A DNA stretch of 64,000 nt, from the NCBI GenBank assembly GCA_947499545.1, contig CANMOZ010000005.1, positions 124,001 through 188,000 of the forward strand, written 5' to 3'. Each line of letters opens with the position of its first letter. Within the stretch, counting starts at the first letter, position 1. The position numbers and the translations under genes are program-made. Source of the stretch: an uncultured Saccharospirillaceae bacterium (GTDB taxonomy: Bacteria; Pseudomonadota; Gammaproteobacteria; Pseudomonadales; Oceanobacteraceae). A model generated the notes under the pieces. It did no database searches. It was not told where the DNA came from and worked only from the letters and a program-made list of their open reading frames with translations. This document shows, one piece after another, positions 28,901 through 38,264 of this stretch.

Positions 28901-30917
28901 CCTGCTGCAGCGTCCAATGGTTCGTAGAATTTGAACTATCCGTTTTCGAATAAATAGCAGCAAAACTTTTTTGTGACGATGCAGAGTTAATCCAAAAAGT
29001 GACAGAATAATCATTATAAACTTGTAGTTCCGTGGCCGAATCATTCGTTTGCAGATAATCATTTACGCCATCTAAAACGAGATATTCGCAAGTGCCGGGC
29101 GTACTGCTTATAGCTCGATCAACTTCTGCGGTTGTGGCACCATTTAAAGGCGTCAAACCCGCATTATTGCCGGTACCATCCGCCACCTCATTTGCGATGC
29201 CATGCAATACGGTATAATCAAAATTGAAATAGGCTAATTTTCGAGTAGGTGCGCAATTGTCATAAGGTTGCGATATTTCAGCTATCTCCAGAGCATCTAA
29301 AACACCGTTATAAATTCGAACTTCATCAATAGAACCATAAAGCGGATAGTTTATAGAGGTAAAAACCCCCATTCTCAAAGGTTGAGAATTAGTAGCCAGG
29401 GTATCATTATAAGATGCAGTAGCCAGCAAATTACCATTTAAATAGATAGCCTGCCTGGCTTCTGATTGAGAATATGTGAAGGTTGCATGATACCAAGTGT
29501 TAGGATAAATATTCGCGTTTTCATCTTCTGTATCAAAAACCCTTCCCGTACCTGAGCTGTTTTGCCAATCCCAGTAGAATTCCCAGGTACTGTATGCGAA
29601 CCCTTCATCTTCCAGCCAAAATCCGAAATTATTATCTTTGCCTAATAGTAATTGAAATTGACTTCCGCTTGCGCCACTTGGGTTCCATGATGTACGAAAC
29701 CAGAAGCTAATGGTAAATTCAGCAGGCAAATCCAGCAACGCATTGTCTGCAACCTGTACGTAATCCTCATAAAAATCTAAAAAGCCATTACAATTGTTAG
29801 TCGGGTCATCTGAACCCGGAGAACTACTGCCACCCAACGTGCCATTTAAGCCATTACCGCTAGTATCGAAAACCGTTTGTCCTGTAATGCCATCAAAGCT
29901 GTAATAGGCAATTAAATCAGCAGAAGCGAGCTTAATTAAAGCGGCTTCTGGAAAAGCCAAATACCCGATTGTTTCCCCATCTCCTGTTCGCTCAGCATCG
30001 ACCACTTGATCTTCATCCGCATGAGATGAAATACCATTGGTTTCAATGCCAGAATTGCAAAGCCTTAATAAAGCTCCATCATCGCCTGCTGCGGTTTGAT
30101 GACTGGCAATCACAAGAGGAGCCGTCGTAAAACTAAAACCGCCAACTTTATTACAACCCCCATGGCGAGTGACTGTTCCCTCTCCGACTATAAACTCGTA
30201 ACCATCGGCCGTGGCTGAACCCCGCTCAATAGCCAACCATCCAACGGTTTCAGGGCTATGACTAGCCGTTACCTCCATGCCTTCCAGTGCAAGGCAAGCA
30301 GCCAACAAGCCAGGGGTAGCCGATCGGTCAGCGTTAGCATTATTGCAAATTAACCCAAACCAGGGTCGCCATACAGAGGAGGCAATAAAGCCCGAATCGT
30401 TATAGCTATTAACGGTATGCAATACCACGGGGTTATCATTGAATAAGCTGTACCCGATCAGCTGACTTGCGTCTAAAGCGGTAGGGTTATGACGAACGGC
30501 ACTTATTGTTGAAAGCCCTGCCGTCACAACACTGCCATCTTCCAATGTCCATGTTCCCAGTTCTATGGCAATGTAATTCAAAGTTTCGGGGGACCAACTC
30601 CCTGGGCAAGTTGCCCCAGAGGCAACCGACCCAGCAGATTCGCAAGGGCTTTGCACCCCAATCTCGAAACTGGTTGGCGTTTTATTCCTAACACGAATAC
30701 CCAGTGTATTATCGTTATTGTGCGTAGCAGGCCCCGCCACAATGACTGGATTCGTATAAATCCCCTGCAGATTGACCGTCACCCAACCGCCCTGATCCAC
30801 CGTTGTTGAAACGGTCACCGACCCTACTTCCATATAGGATGCGGCTTTAGTAGCGGTCGCATAGCCTAGCCAGCCAACAACCCCAAGGCATGTAATGATT
30901 AGTTTGAGGATGCGCAT
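25941..30917 (-). CDS. mshQ: MshQ-like adhesin with lectin-like, LamG and DUF6701 regions
   Basis: A 1658-residue exported protein; the start at 30917 places the signal peptide (MRILKLIITCLGVVGWLGYA) first. Residues about 35-320 contain two related beta-rich units resembling H-type lectin repeats. Two LamG/concanavalin-type domains follow near residues 330-550 (DLIAYYSFDG) and 555-760 (KLAYFNFDY). From about residue 940 to the end lies the DUF6701 region with paired cysteines, ending NPDARATFGIYRGNDRIISW. MshQ is normally the last gene of an MSHA-type pilus operon and is thought to sit at the pilus or cell surface. Here no msh pilin or assembly gene is adjacent. Domain calls are firm; the surface-binding role is inferred. 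Confidence 0.8.
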   Translation of the reverse strand: MRILKLIITCLGVVGWLGYATATKAASYMEVGSVTVSTTVDQGGWVTVNLQGIYTNPVIVAGPATHNNDNTLGIRVRNKTPTSFEIGVQSPCESAGSVASGATCPGSWSPETLNYIAIELGTWTLEDGSVVTAGLSTISAVRHNPTALDASQLIGYSLFNDNPVVLHTVNSYNDSGFIASSVWRPWFGLICNNANADRSATPGLLAACLALEGMEVTASHSPETVGWLAIERGSATADGYEFIVGEGTVTRHGGCNKVGGFSFTTAPLVIASHQTAAGDDGALLRLCNSGIETNGISSHADEDQVVDAERTGDGETIGYLAFPEAALIKLASADLIAYYSFDGITGQTVFDTSGNGLNGTLGGSSSPGSDDPTNNCNGFLDFYEDYVQVADNALLDLPAEFTISFWFRTSWNPSGASGSQFQLLLGKDNNFGFWLEDEGFAYSTWEFYWDWQNSSGTGRVFDTEDENANIYPNTWYHATFTYSQSEARQAIYLNGNLLATASYNDTLATNSQPLRMGVFTSINYPLYGSIDEVRIYNGVLDALEIAEISQPYDNCAPTRKLAYFNFDYTVLHGIANEVADGTGNNAGLTPLNGATTAEVDRAISSTPGTCEYLVLDGVNDYLQTNDSATELQVYNDYSVTFWINSASSQKSFAAIYSKTDSSNSTNHWTLQQDGSSGGLAVVHGGSFWDTSLDISDISGGWHHVAIVREGTTQRVYLDGSWRYSGTFPTAPGNGNGHLNIGTDRTGSSSYAWDGLIDEFNVYDYALTDPAVAGLAAETHACKVAFSSCEFTLRDQFDTVSYSQNDGTEYFSSQWLENDDNLPNSGTLQILGGEATYQASSGSVVFDRFVNLSESDNPKLSFRLRSLNTEGSGFLADSVEVYAYDGTTFFLIERIDTLEGTQDITRTYNLGGYSIEDGAIRFAFNTSASDEVFYLDNVDIRPFCAPTRYVDITVDSTASTCTPEIVTLRICQDANCNNVFSQFNGTVNLTTSSSHGTWTAPFGNGTLSDPTPNDGQASYTFSTDDAGLVYLYLSNPHADVLRITGTSTDLYSDISDTVTFSDNALRVTPTLIGGQSSVIAGKSVPLTIEYVARDGAECGVIPCSGTFNIATWASHNTFLGPPSPSSPALNGNSIPPLFSSAIDVPLTFTNGTASATLLHNDVGVYTLNFQDTTSGCAVDANNDPITISGNSSSIIMRPFGLRFANEPTNPQLAQDSLTINVEGVLWEAGDDVNTDGYPDTGADLSNNTLIPNYGNEGFPQPPTLSLVETWPTTAGSTQGTLSSGMSSRGNGLYTMSLSYSEVGEIQVQATVNGYLGSSENLSLSTDSQWLRFHPSYLQLNPVASPSLQPSCSGGNFSYLGQTLGYNVQPAFELRAYGVNNVEVNNYKETYFNWAPTQGPALAANSSMTDANFSGTPGLVYGATAWSILSNSSNQYGIPTTFSLNHSFDYPKGISPIDQFTPAPSITWLSSYFVDSDSVCLKDSHADADCNSLNFTVGAGGSSMRYGRLHPQGTSGPSEEDLEVIVHAEYWDAATSTFIVNAQDSCTPINSNYFDLNGGVYTGNLDNGETAFISDSDLLVSGERILTLISPGSANSGSVLFDMELDANGLGYLMYDWEGTGSDINPDARATFGIYRGNDRIISWEEIQWFFYFFKDIRCF

Positions 30918-31156
30918 AGTATCCAAGCGTACTGTGGGGGCATAACAAAGGTGTAAAATGCAAAAGTTATGCTGCTCAAGTGCTGTGACAGCCAACCATC
31001 TCTTTTATTTTAGATGGAAGCGTATGAAAGCATTAAACCCATATGCCAAGTCGTTAGATTGACGTATTTATTGTTATTTTGGCGGCCCTCAACGATTGAT
31101 TATTACACTGGGTTACCTTCAATGTAACATTTGGGCAATTGAAAAGGTGAACCCAG

Positions 31157-32431
31157 ATGAAACAAATCAAAGCCAAGGTGAGCGGTTTCATGCCTAAAAG
31201 AACGGGTGCAAAAAGTCTGTTTTCAAAAGGTATCCTGGGCAGCTGCCTATCAGCCAGCCTATTGTTTCCTACAACAGGGTTTAGCAGCGAAGAACAAGTC
31301 TGGATCACCATTGATCAAGACGCTGAAGCGGCACTGCAACAAGTACATGCCCGCTCTATCGCCATCCCAAGAAGCATTGCCAATTTGCCACACACAAACC
31401 CAAACGTGATGATTGCAAAGGTGGATGCCGATCAAGTATCCACTCTGTCCTCTTATATGCACCAACATCACCAGCGCTGCGGTGGCTTTGTGACGCATAG
31501 CAGCCTGGCTGATGCTTTGAGATCGGTACAAGCCCCCATTCAGCCAAGATTCGCCAGCACACTCCAACCTTCTTTTAAACATCAAGATGAAGTGGACACT
31601 CTCACCCAACAACTCAGCGAATCGCGGATACTCGACTTCATCGCCTCTCTGGCCGATTTCAAAAACCGTTATTACTCGAGTAAAAGCGGTGAAGAAGCCG
31701 CTCATTTTATTCGGGATAGCTGGAAAAATATGATCGGTGAACGAACTGACGCAACCGTTCAGTTATTTAAACATTCATGGCGCCAGCCTTCCGTCGTGAT
31801 GACTTTAACAGGGACAGAACATCCCGACGAAATCATTGTCATTGGCGGCCACTTGGACTCCATCAATCAATGGATGCCTTCTTGGGGAACCGCTCCGGGC
31901 GCAGATGACGATGCTTCCGGCATCGCAACTTTGACAGAAGTTGCCAGAGCTTTCTTGTCTTCCAATATAAGGCCCAAAAGAACTATTCAATTTATGGGTT
32001 ACGCAGCTGAGGAAGTGGGTCTCAGAGGCTCTAAAGACATAGCGTCACAGTACCGTGCATCGAATCAAGACGTTAAGGCTGTCATACAGCTCGACATGAC
32101 CAATTATCAAGGCTCTAATGAAGACATTGTTTTTATGAGCGATTACACCGATCGTAATTTAACAGAGATGGCCGAAAAAGTTCTCGACACTTACTTCCCT
32201 GAGATCAATTACAGTCGGGACAAATGCGGTTACGCTTGTTCAGATCATGCTTCATGGACACAAAACCGCTACCCTGCCATCATGCCATTTGAAGCAAGAA
32301 AGCGTGATATGAACCCACATATTCACACATCTAGAGACACCGTTGACAAGAGCGGTCACTCGGCAGCTCATGCAATGAAGTTTGCTAAGTTAGCTTCCGC
32401 ATTTGCCTTGGAAATGGCCAACGCCCGGTAA
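31157..32431 (+). CDS. secreted M28-family metallo-aminopeptidase
   Basis: A 424-residue exported zinc peptidase of the Vibrio leucine aminopeptidase type. A signal peptide precedes SSEEQVW, followed by a propeptide-like region of about 110 residues. The catalytic domain shows the zinc ligands in order: GGHLDS (His), APGADDDASG (bridging Asp), YAAEEVGLRGS (catalytic Glu then Glu ligand), QLDMTNY (Asp) and an SDHASW segment (His region). Cys residues in DKCGYACSD may form the family disulfide. It probably releases N-terminal residues from peptides outside the cell. The start follows AAGGTG. Confidence 0.9.
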   Translation: MKQIKAKVSGFMPKRTGAKSLFSKGILGSCLSASLLFPTTGFSSEEQVWITIDQDAEAALQQVHARSIAIPRSIANLPHTNPNVMIAKVDADQVSTLSSYMHQHHQRCGGFVTHSSLADALRSVQAPIQPRFASTLQPSFKHQDEVDTLTQQLSESRILDFIASLADFKNRYYSSKSGEEAAHFIRDSWKNMIGERTDATVQLFKHSWRQPSVVMTLTGTEHPDEIIVIGGHLDSINQWMPSWGTAPGADDDASGIATLTEVARAFLSSNIRPKRTIQFMGYAAEEVGLRGSKDIASQYRASNQDVKAVIQLDMTNYQGSNEDIVFMSDYTDRNLTEMAEKVLDTYFPEINYSRDKCGYACSDHASWTQNRYPAIMPFEARKRDMNPHIHTSRDTVDKSGHSAAHAMKFAKLASAFALEMANAR

Positions 32432-32443
32432 ATAAGCTTTCAC

Positions 32444-32469
32444 GCGAGAGGGAATCTGCACCCTCTCGC
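32444..32469. terminator. hairpin between convergent genes
   Basis: GCGAGAGGG (32444-32452) pairs perfectly with CCCTCTCGC (32461-32469) over an eight-base loop, between the peptidase gene and the MFS gene. It can serve both strands. Confidence 0.65.
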
Positions 32470-32478
32470 TCATTAACT

Positions 32479-33609
32479 CTAACTCTCAATCACCTGTCGC
32501 TGATCTTTTCTGACCCAAACACACCCCAGTAACGCCAGCCCACTCAAAACAGACATACAATAAAAACTGGCTGAAACAGAGAGTTCATAAAGGGGTGCGA
32601 CTAACGCCGTGACCGCTCCTGTCGCAAAGCTCATGCACACAGCAGCATACACACCATATGCTTTAGGCCATAGGTACTCAGGCACTCTACGACTAACATA
32701 ATAAATGAACCCTAAATGACTCGCACTGAAACTGAAGGCATGAAGCGCACTCGCCAAGATCAAAAGGGTTGGGCTTGAAAAACTGCCATAAAGCATCCAG
32801 CGCACTGCCCCTCCTGCACTGCCTAGGAGAAGCAAATAGAGAACATTTAAACGCGCTGCTTTCTTGCAAAACACATAGAAAATAACTTCCGCAACCACAC
32901 CTAGAGCCACCAAACTGGAAGCGTAGGTGGTAGAAAGCCCGTAATCCAAAAAGGTTTTAACGCCAAACGCATAGTAAACCGCGTGTGAAGCTTGCAAAGC
33001 TGCCGCAATGGCGAGATAAACATAGTAATGCTTTGGTAAACGTCCGCCTCCAGCACCACTGGTAGTAGAAGTATCAAAGGCTCTGACTTTCCAGAAAAGA
33101 GCTGACATACCCACCAAAATTAAGCCTAGAAAAACCAGTGATGCACCAAACCCTGCCACCTCTGTCATAACCGAAGTCAGGAGGATACACAGAATAAAAC
33201 TGGAAGAGCCAAAGATTCTTGCCAGTTCGTAATCAGTGTCATAACGCTTTTGTGCAGCACTGCCAATGGTTTCACTGTGCGGAATACCAACAGGCAAGAA
33301 GGTTGAGATAAGAACGCTAAGAATCGCTTTAACACCCAGAGGAATGGGTAATACAAGACAAAGTGTCATGAACGCAAGCAGTGGGTATAACCACTGACCA
33401 AATTTAATAACCCCCAACCGCTTTATACAAAAGGGATAAAACCAGTAAGCTGCAAAGCCTCGAGTTATAAGCCCTATTGAAATCAACTGGCCCGCCTGGG
33501 TTACCCCAAAACCTAAGTGCTCAAGAATAGGCAGCCAATAAAACAAAAAAATGGACCAAGAAAAAAACAAGAAACTGAATACTGCATATGTAAAAACTGA
33601 GGGTGACAT
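32479..33609 (-). CDS. MFS transporter, phenylpropionate permease (HcaT)-like
   Basis: A 376-residue inner-membrane protein with about twelve hydrophobic segments. The N-terminal segment (FTYAVFSFLFFSWSIFLFYW) and the HSETIG segment of the first half match the MFS_1-like group that includes HcaT and nucleoside permeases. Transport direction is probably uptake of an aromatic acid or nucleoside, driven by protons. No catabolic genes flank it, so the substrate is open. The gene lies about 200 bp downstream of the flavin-reductase-like gene on the same strand and could share its promoter. Confidence 0.75.
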   Translation of the reverse strand: MSPSVFTYAVFSFLFFSWSIFLFYWLPILEHLGFGVTQAGQLISIGLITRGFAAYWFYPFCIKRLGVIKFGQWLYPLLAFMTLCLVLPIPLGVKAILSVLISTFLPVGIPHSETIGSAAQKRYDTDYELARIFGSSSFILCILLTSVMTEVAGFGASLVFLGLILVGMSALFWKVRAFDTSTTSGAGGGRLPKHYYVYLAIAAALQASHAVYYAFGVKTFLDYGLSTTYASSLVALGVVAEVIFYVFCKKAARLNVLYLLLLGSAGGAVRWMLYGSFSSPTLLILASALHAFSFSASHLGFIYYVSRRVPEYLWPKAYGVYAAVCMSFATGAVTALVAPLYELSVSASFYCMSVLSGLALLGCVWVRKDQRQVIES

Positions 33610-33816
33610 GTCGTAATGAGCCCATACTGACTGGGGTGTGCAGAGTGAAGAACACTCTTCACTCTGTTTAGGTCTTGCCCATTATTTGAGCAAAAAACGG
33701 CGCTAAATGGTATTCGGAGCTGTCTAAGCTGTAAAGCTAGCTGTTTGACTAGTTGATTAATGAATTCCCCACAAAAAACCATCCAATAAGATGACAACAG
33801 TAAAAACTGGCTTTCG

Positions 33817-34425
33817 TTAAGGGCGTTTTAATGCCTCAATATCGGTGATGCGACTAAACTCACCGGCTCCAAGTCTCGTCAATGGATCAATTTCTTTTGC
33901 ATTGAATTGAGAACGCCCTTTACGGGAGAGAACAGCTTCATCTTTTACCCATAAATGCAAAATTTCCGCAAATATAACCTTTTGCGTTGAATTAGGAAGA
34001 CTGTATATATCTAGGACTTTAGCATTATATGCGACCGGGGCTTCAGCAACCCTAGGCAACGCAAACCCTTCTTCATTCACCAATGTCAAAGAGGTGCGAT
34101 CGAGTTCAGACTCCCCCAAAGGCAACTCTTTTGCCGTTTCATTAACGACTTCCATCAACTCATAACTGGGTATATGCAGGGTAAAATCAGGATTCGATTG
34201 CAAGCACGTTAACGTATCTTTTTGCTCACCACTTGCCTTGGTGGATAGAGAAAACATTACGCAGGCTGGCTGGCTTGAAACCGCATTAAAATAAGAAAAA
34301 GGGGCCAGATTATAGGTCTCGTTTTCAGCTTTCGTCAGCACCCAAGCAATGGGGCGAGGAATAATGCTTTGTGTCATAAAGTGATACCGTTCAGCAGCAC
34401 TGAACAGGTTAAAATCAAAAATCAT
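33817..34425 (-). CDS. flavin reductase family protein (FMN-binding split barrel)
   Basis: A 202-residue soluble protein whose N-terminal half has the FMN-binding split-barrel pattern: QSIIPRPIAWVLT, then YNLAPFSYFNAVSSQP, where the family binds the FMN phosphate, then VMFSLS and a DTLTCLQSNPDF segment. Relatives reduce flavin for partner monooxygenases or act as small oxidoreductases. The start is supported by AAGGGG before ATG. No partner oxygenase lies next to it, so the physiological role is unknown. Confidence 0.85.
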   Translation of the reverse strand: MIFDFNLFSAAERYHFMTQSIIPRPIAWVLTKAENETYNLAPFSYFNAVSSQPACVMFSLSTKASGEQKDTLTCLQSNPDFTLHIPSYELMEVVNETAKELPLGESELDRTSLTLVNEEGFALPRVAEAPVAYNAKVLDIYSLPNSTQKVIFAEILHLWVKDEAVLSRKGRSQFNAKEIDPLTRLGAGEFSRITDIEALKRP

Positions 34426-35061
34426 ACGTCCCCTTCAATACACAGCAATATCACTAAAGCTCTCGTTTATTGATAAACCACCGGCCTCAACATCTTGCCT
34501 TTGGTTCATATGACTCCAGAGAAAGCCAACCATAGCTCTTCTTGCTACCCTTTTCCACCTAAAGAATACCCCATTACCTATGCAAATCTCATGGAGAAAA
34601 AAATTCCTATCATTTACACTGATTACTTAGGCATGTGCATTTCATAAGCATTTTTTTCAATTTTTTTATTAGGGTTAAGCAGCAACATCATCTTTATTCC
34701 AATCCATCCATCAAATTGATGGCTACATTGAAAGACGCGGACTTTGCAGTAACATTTGCGTTAAAAGAACCAACACCCTGCACGACTTCATTTAATCGAG
34801 TGTGAAAAAGCTACCGGTAACCAGAGATAATAGGGGATCAATTCGAAGCCCTGTAGTAGGCACACACCAACAGTGCGGCGAATGATTCACGATAGCCATT
34901 TCAATTTCTAGATCAAGCAACGAAGTAAGTATTTCAAGCGTACTTAATATCTATCCCTCCAAAATATAATTTTTCACGACTAATAGTATTAGATCTCGCA
35001 TCAGACTGGTCATACCATTAGACTAAATTCAGACAAATCAGCTACTGGGAGCCAATCTGCT
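34426..35061. other. intergenic region without recognisable gene
   Basis: About 635 bp, A/T-rich. I found no frame with protein-like features beyond short stretches and no clear hairpin terminator. The right end probably holds the promoter and leader of the 558-residue gene (GGGAG lies about 10 bases before its ATG). Confidence 0.45.
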
Positions 35062-36738
35062 ATGCCTTCCGTTAAGCCTGAAACAGCAAGCTATCTAATC
35101 CACAGAAATCCTGAACCCTCTGCAGTACTCGCATGGTGTGATGATTCCAATTTTCGTCACGAATCAATGGGCGTCAGTCTTTCCAAGCTGTTAAATGATT
35201 ATGTTTATGGCAATAAAAAACATTTATCATCGGTTCAAAATGCTTTAAAACACCCACTTTCCGATGGTAAGTCGGTAGCTGACTACGTGCATATTGACCC
35301 TAGAGGCATGATTTCGGTAGACAGCTTAGCTGGACCGAGGATCTTAAAATCACTCCTCAACGCACTTTGTAAAAATCACGGCTTTTATGGAAGCTCTTTC
35401 GTAGAATGCATCACCCAATTTGTAAGGGAAGAAGCCTCTGAGTTTTTAAGGGTGAATCCTCTCACCGGAAAAATCGAACTTAACCGTTCTTACAAAGCAG
35501 ATCCTTTGGCAGATACCATATCACCACCTTCTGAATCGACAGCGCGTTTTGAAAACGCTAAAAGCATTTTAAATAGATCTTTCAGAAAACTGTCTCGACA
35601 AGCGTCTAAAAAACACAAACAAGATAAGAGGGCTGCGCTCGCAAGAGAAGAGGCTATCAGAAAGAATAGCATTGAAAAAAACTTACGCACTAAACTTGGT
35701 GGCGTTACTGAAAAATTGACCGCCTTAGAAGCCGAATTAAAAGAATCCATAGATTTTTTCAAACATGATCAATACAGGCCCTTCCAGAAAGAACTAAGCT
35801 TCTTAGATTGTTCAATTGACGACCTTAGCAAGCACTTAAGCAATGGCGAGCTTGAAGATTTTTTTAACATGCCAAAACACCTTAAAGCTCAGCTGCATGA
35901 GCTGTATGCCGGATTAGAGCCCACTGAGTTTCAGGATCAGACAAACGCAATCAATCGTGCTCTCAAGGGCGTGTTAGAGCAAGGACGGTTAGTGGATGAA
36001 AAGTATCAGGGCTTAAGTGTTTTTTATCAAAAGCTGAATACTCTTAAACAGTCAGCTGACGCTTATTTTGACGAAGCCTTTGCACTAAGCCAGGAGCGCG
36101 GTAAACGTTCATTTGAATTTGACCCAGCAACAGAAATTGAAGATAAGAATGACTGGTTTGATAGGAAGCAAATAGCCTTCAATGAACATTTCAGCGATGC
36201 TAACAGAATGAAGTTTATGGCAGAGCACGCCGATGAAGTGCTTGCAAAAGTAAAGCAATGCACCCAGATCGCAGGCTACCTCGCGATGAAAAACCTGTAT
36301 GTAAAAGAACATAAAACCCTTCTCAAGGAAGATGTTAACTTTTCGACTGTTAAATCAAGCATTAAAGACAAACTTGAACGTTTCAATAGTCATCTTGATT
36401 ACAACCCTAAAGGCTTTAAGGATAAATTTAACTTCTTGTTTTTTTCAAAAAAGGCGCCTAAGGGTTCTAGCTTTATACAAAGACTGTGTCATTTGTTTGC
36501 CAACACAGCTGAACAAAAAGATCGCTTAAAGCACGAGATTAACACCGCTATATTCCACATCAATCAGATGAGCCTTGGTCGCTTCATGGGTGAATATCAA
36601 GTATTTTGTGAAGCAACCATTAAACACGACCTTGAGCAAATACAGAAAAGCATCCGCATTCAGTGGGGGCCAATTGAAACCCAAGCACTCGGCAGCCACG
36701 AACTTAGCGAAGGGCTAAATCTTTTTATTTCTACTTAA
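35062..36738 (+). CDS. unknown coiled-coil-rich protein
   Basis: A 558-residue protein with no signal peptide or membrane segment. Residues about 185-225 are rich in Lys, Arg and Glu, and long stretches to about residue 380 are heptad-like, predicting coiled coil; the N-terminal 150 residues look globular. I recognise no family. Its 3' end lies 22 bp from an Rhs tip remnant on the other strand, and the flanks are gene-poor, which suggests an accessory region. It could be an effector or a structural protein; nothing in the sequence decides this. Confidence 0.5.
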   Translation: MPSVKPETASYLIHRNPEPSAVLAWCDDSNFRHESMGVSLSKLLNDYVYGNKKHLSSVQNALKHPLSDGKSVADYVHIDPRGMISVDSLAGPRILKSLLNALCKNHGFYGSSFVECITQFVREEASEFLRVNPLTGKIELNRSYKADPLADTISPPSESTARFENAKSILNRSFRKLSRQASKKHKQDKRAALAREEAIRKNSIEKNLRTKLGGVTEKLTALEAELKESIDFFKHDQYRPFQKELSFLDCSIDDLSKHLSNGELEDFFNMPKHLKAQLHELYAGLEPTEFQDQTNAINRALKGVLEQGRLVDEKYQGLSVFYQKLNTLKQSADAYFDEAFALSQERGKRSFEFDPATEIEDKNDWFDRKQIAFNEHFSDANRMKFMAEHADEVLAKVKQCTQIAGYLAMKNLYVKEHKTLLKEDVNFSTVKSSIKDKLERFNSHLDYNPKGFKDKFNFLFFSKKAPKGSSFIQRLCHLFANTAEQKDRLKHEINTAIFHINQMSLGRFMGEYQVFCEATIKHDLEQIQKSIRIQWGPIETQALGSHELSEGLNLFIST

Positions 36739-37344
36739 CATTCAAGGAGAATTGTAGCCATGGATCGGCTCTTAGGAAGCGGCCAAGTAGCGGAGCGTAT
36801 ACCCGCCAGTTCATAACTAGGTTCAGGGATTCAATAGGCTGTAAACGTGCTAGCTTGAACCCAGTAATTATGCGGTGTTTAGGAGTTTAAGAAATTTGTT
36901 GGCATAAAGTTGACATAAATCCTCAGATTTTGATGAATTCGCTGGTTTCAAAAAAAGCCTTTTTTTACAAGTTATTGCTGAATTTTTAAGTGTTTGAATC
37001 CACCCGCTCTGGATAAAAAACAAACAGAAATCCAAGTAATCTTGGTGGGTGTTAACATAGAGTTGACATTTTTGAATGCAAAATAATCAACTTCAATAGG
37101 TTACAGCCAATGCTTCTTGAGATGTCACAATGAAAGTAGATACATGCATTCGGGTGCTTGGTCAGTGAGGTAAATTTGGTTCAATGATTATCTGTTCAAG
37201 GTATATATGTAGGATAAGCAAAATGTATAAGTGGTTTTCTACATTCAAGGCTAGTCCCGACTACTGATAGTACCCCTAATTAATGGATATCTAGTTTAAA
37301 AGGCTTAGAGGTTTGTTACTAAGCCTCAAGGGAATCAATGTGTT
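36739..37344. other. intergenic region with an Rhs remnant and A/T-rich DNA
   Basis: The first 100 bp hold the Rhs tip remnant listed separately. The rest is A/T-rich and shows two TTGACA hexamers (36910-36915 and 37063-37068), neither with a convincing -10 at the right distance. No gene was found. Confidence 0.45.
36760..36838 (-). pseudogene. Rhs core-tip remnant (copy of 42939-43020)
   Basis: The minus strand reads RVYAPLLGRFLRADP, the conserved end of the Rhs core, then diverges. The first 48 bases of the plus-strand stretch (36760-36807) are identical to 42939-42986; the next ~31 bases match imperfectly with a few substitutions and a three-base gap that breaks the frame. Neither the upstream Rhs repeats nor a toxin tip is present. 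It is a scar of recombination or deletion between Rhs copies. Confidence 0.8.
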
Positions 37345-38070
37345 TTAATAAATAAATATTGGAACAACAACTGGTTTTTGATGAGAGCTCACCATTCTTT
37401 CTTGCTCGGCATTTAGTTTCTTGTTTAGATTAGGAAAGTTTATTTTATGTACTATTTTAACTTCACTTATACTAGAATTTTTATCCTTAGCGATTTTAAC
37501 ATCCCTTTTATAATTATTCATAGTGTGATTCACCGTGATATCCCATGGTTCATAGGTATCAACAATTAATCCTTCATCCACCAACATTTTATCTTGATTA
37601 AACGTAAATTGCCCCAGGTAATAGACCTTACCAGCCTCAAGTTCAAACTTTGGCGAGATGATTGTTCTCTTGAGGTATTGCAAGTATGTAACGTTGTTTC
37701 TTCCTTCCTCTTGAGTAGTGATGACATGCCAATTAGTTAATTCGTACAATCCTGGTGTTAATTCATATAGGCCAGCAATATTTGCTTTATTATCCACCAT
37801 GGAAACACCATTATTATGGTTTGACACTTTGCTAACAGAATCAAAGTAAGGTGCTTCATTATATCTATCTCTTGTAACAGGGCCGGGTAGTTTTTCATGA
37901 AAGAATACTTTTCCTTTCGCACGAGGGGAGTAGGAGTTTACCTTTATCGAGACAATAACAAGAGCTTTTTCCGAAGAGCGTTCATATTTTGATGCTGTAG
38001 CATGTCTTTGCAGGTTTTGGCATCCTACAGATAATGTTAGTACGCTTAAAAGAAGTATTCTGAAAATCAT
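37345..38070 (-). CDS. putative lipoprotein of unknown function
   Basis: A 241-residue protein with a lipoprotein signal peptide: MIFRILLLSVLTLSVGC has a lipobox (LSVGC) with Cys17 as the lipid site. The mature part is predicted beta-rich (GLYELTPGLYELTNWHVI, KVYYLGQF), similar in feel to small carbohydrate- or peptidoglycan-associated lipoproteins, but I cannot name a family. It is likely anchored to the outer membrane. The signal sequence nearly matches that of the next gene upstream (38265-39500), so the two may be related in origin or function. Confidence 0.6.
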   Translation of the reverse strand: MIFRILLLSVLTLSVGCQNLQRHATASKYERSSEKALVIVSIKVNSYSPRAKGKVFFHEKLPGPVTRDRYNEAPYFDSVSKVSNHNNGVSMVDNKANIAGLYELTPGLYELTNWHVITTQEEGRNNVTYLQYLKRTIISPKFELEAGKVYYLGQFTFNQDKMLVDEGLIVDTYEPWDITVNHTMNNYKRDVKIAKDKNSSISEVKIVHKINFPNLNKKLNAEQERMVSSHQKPVVVPIFIY

Positions 38071-38264
38071 GTTCTAACCGTTAGTTTGTGACTTGATAAT
38101 GATAAATATTTATGGATGCTATATGACCATAAATTCGTTTACTGTAGCTTCATTTATAGAAAAGACAATTCCTGGCAATATGAATCGACTGTATCCTCTT
38201 TCGGTATAGTCAGAGTGCTTCTACTGAATAAGAACACCCTATCAATTAATGAACCTATTAAGTT

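Noticed and set aside
31259-31705. Minus-strand frame of 148 residues within the M28 peptidase
   Set aside because: It is antisense to a clearly coding peptidase with complete motifs.
36910-37068. Two TTGACA hexamers as sigma-70 promoters
   Set aside because: No convincing -10 hexamer lies 16-18 bases downstream of either, and the nearest gene is on the other strand.
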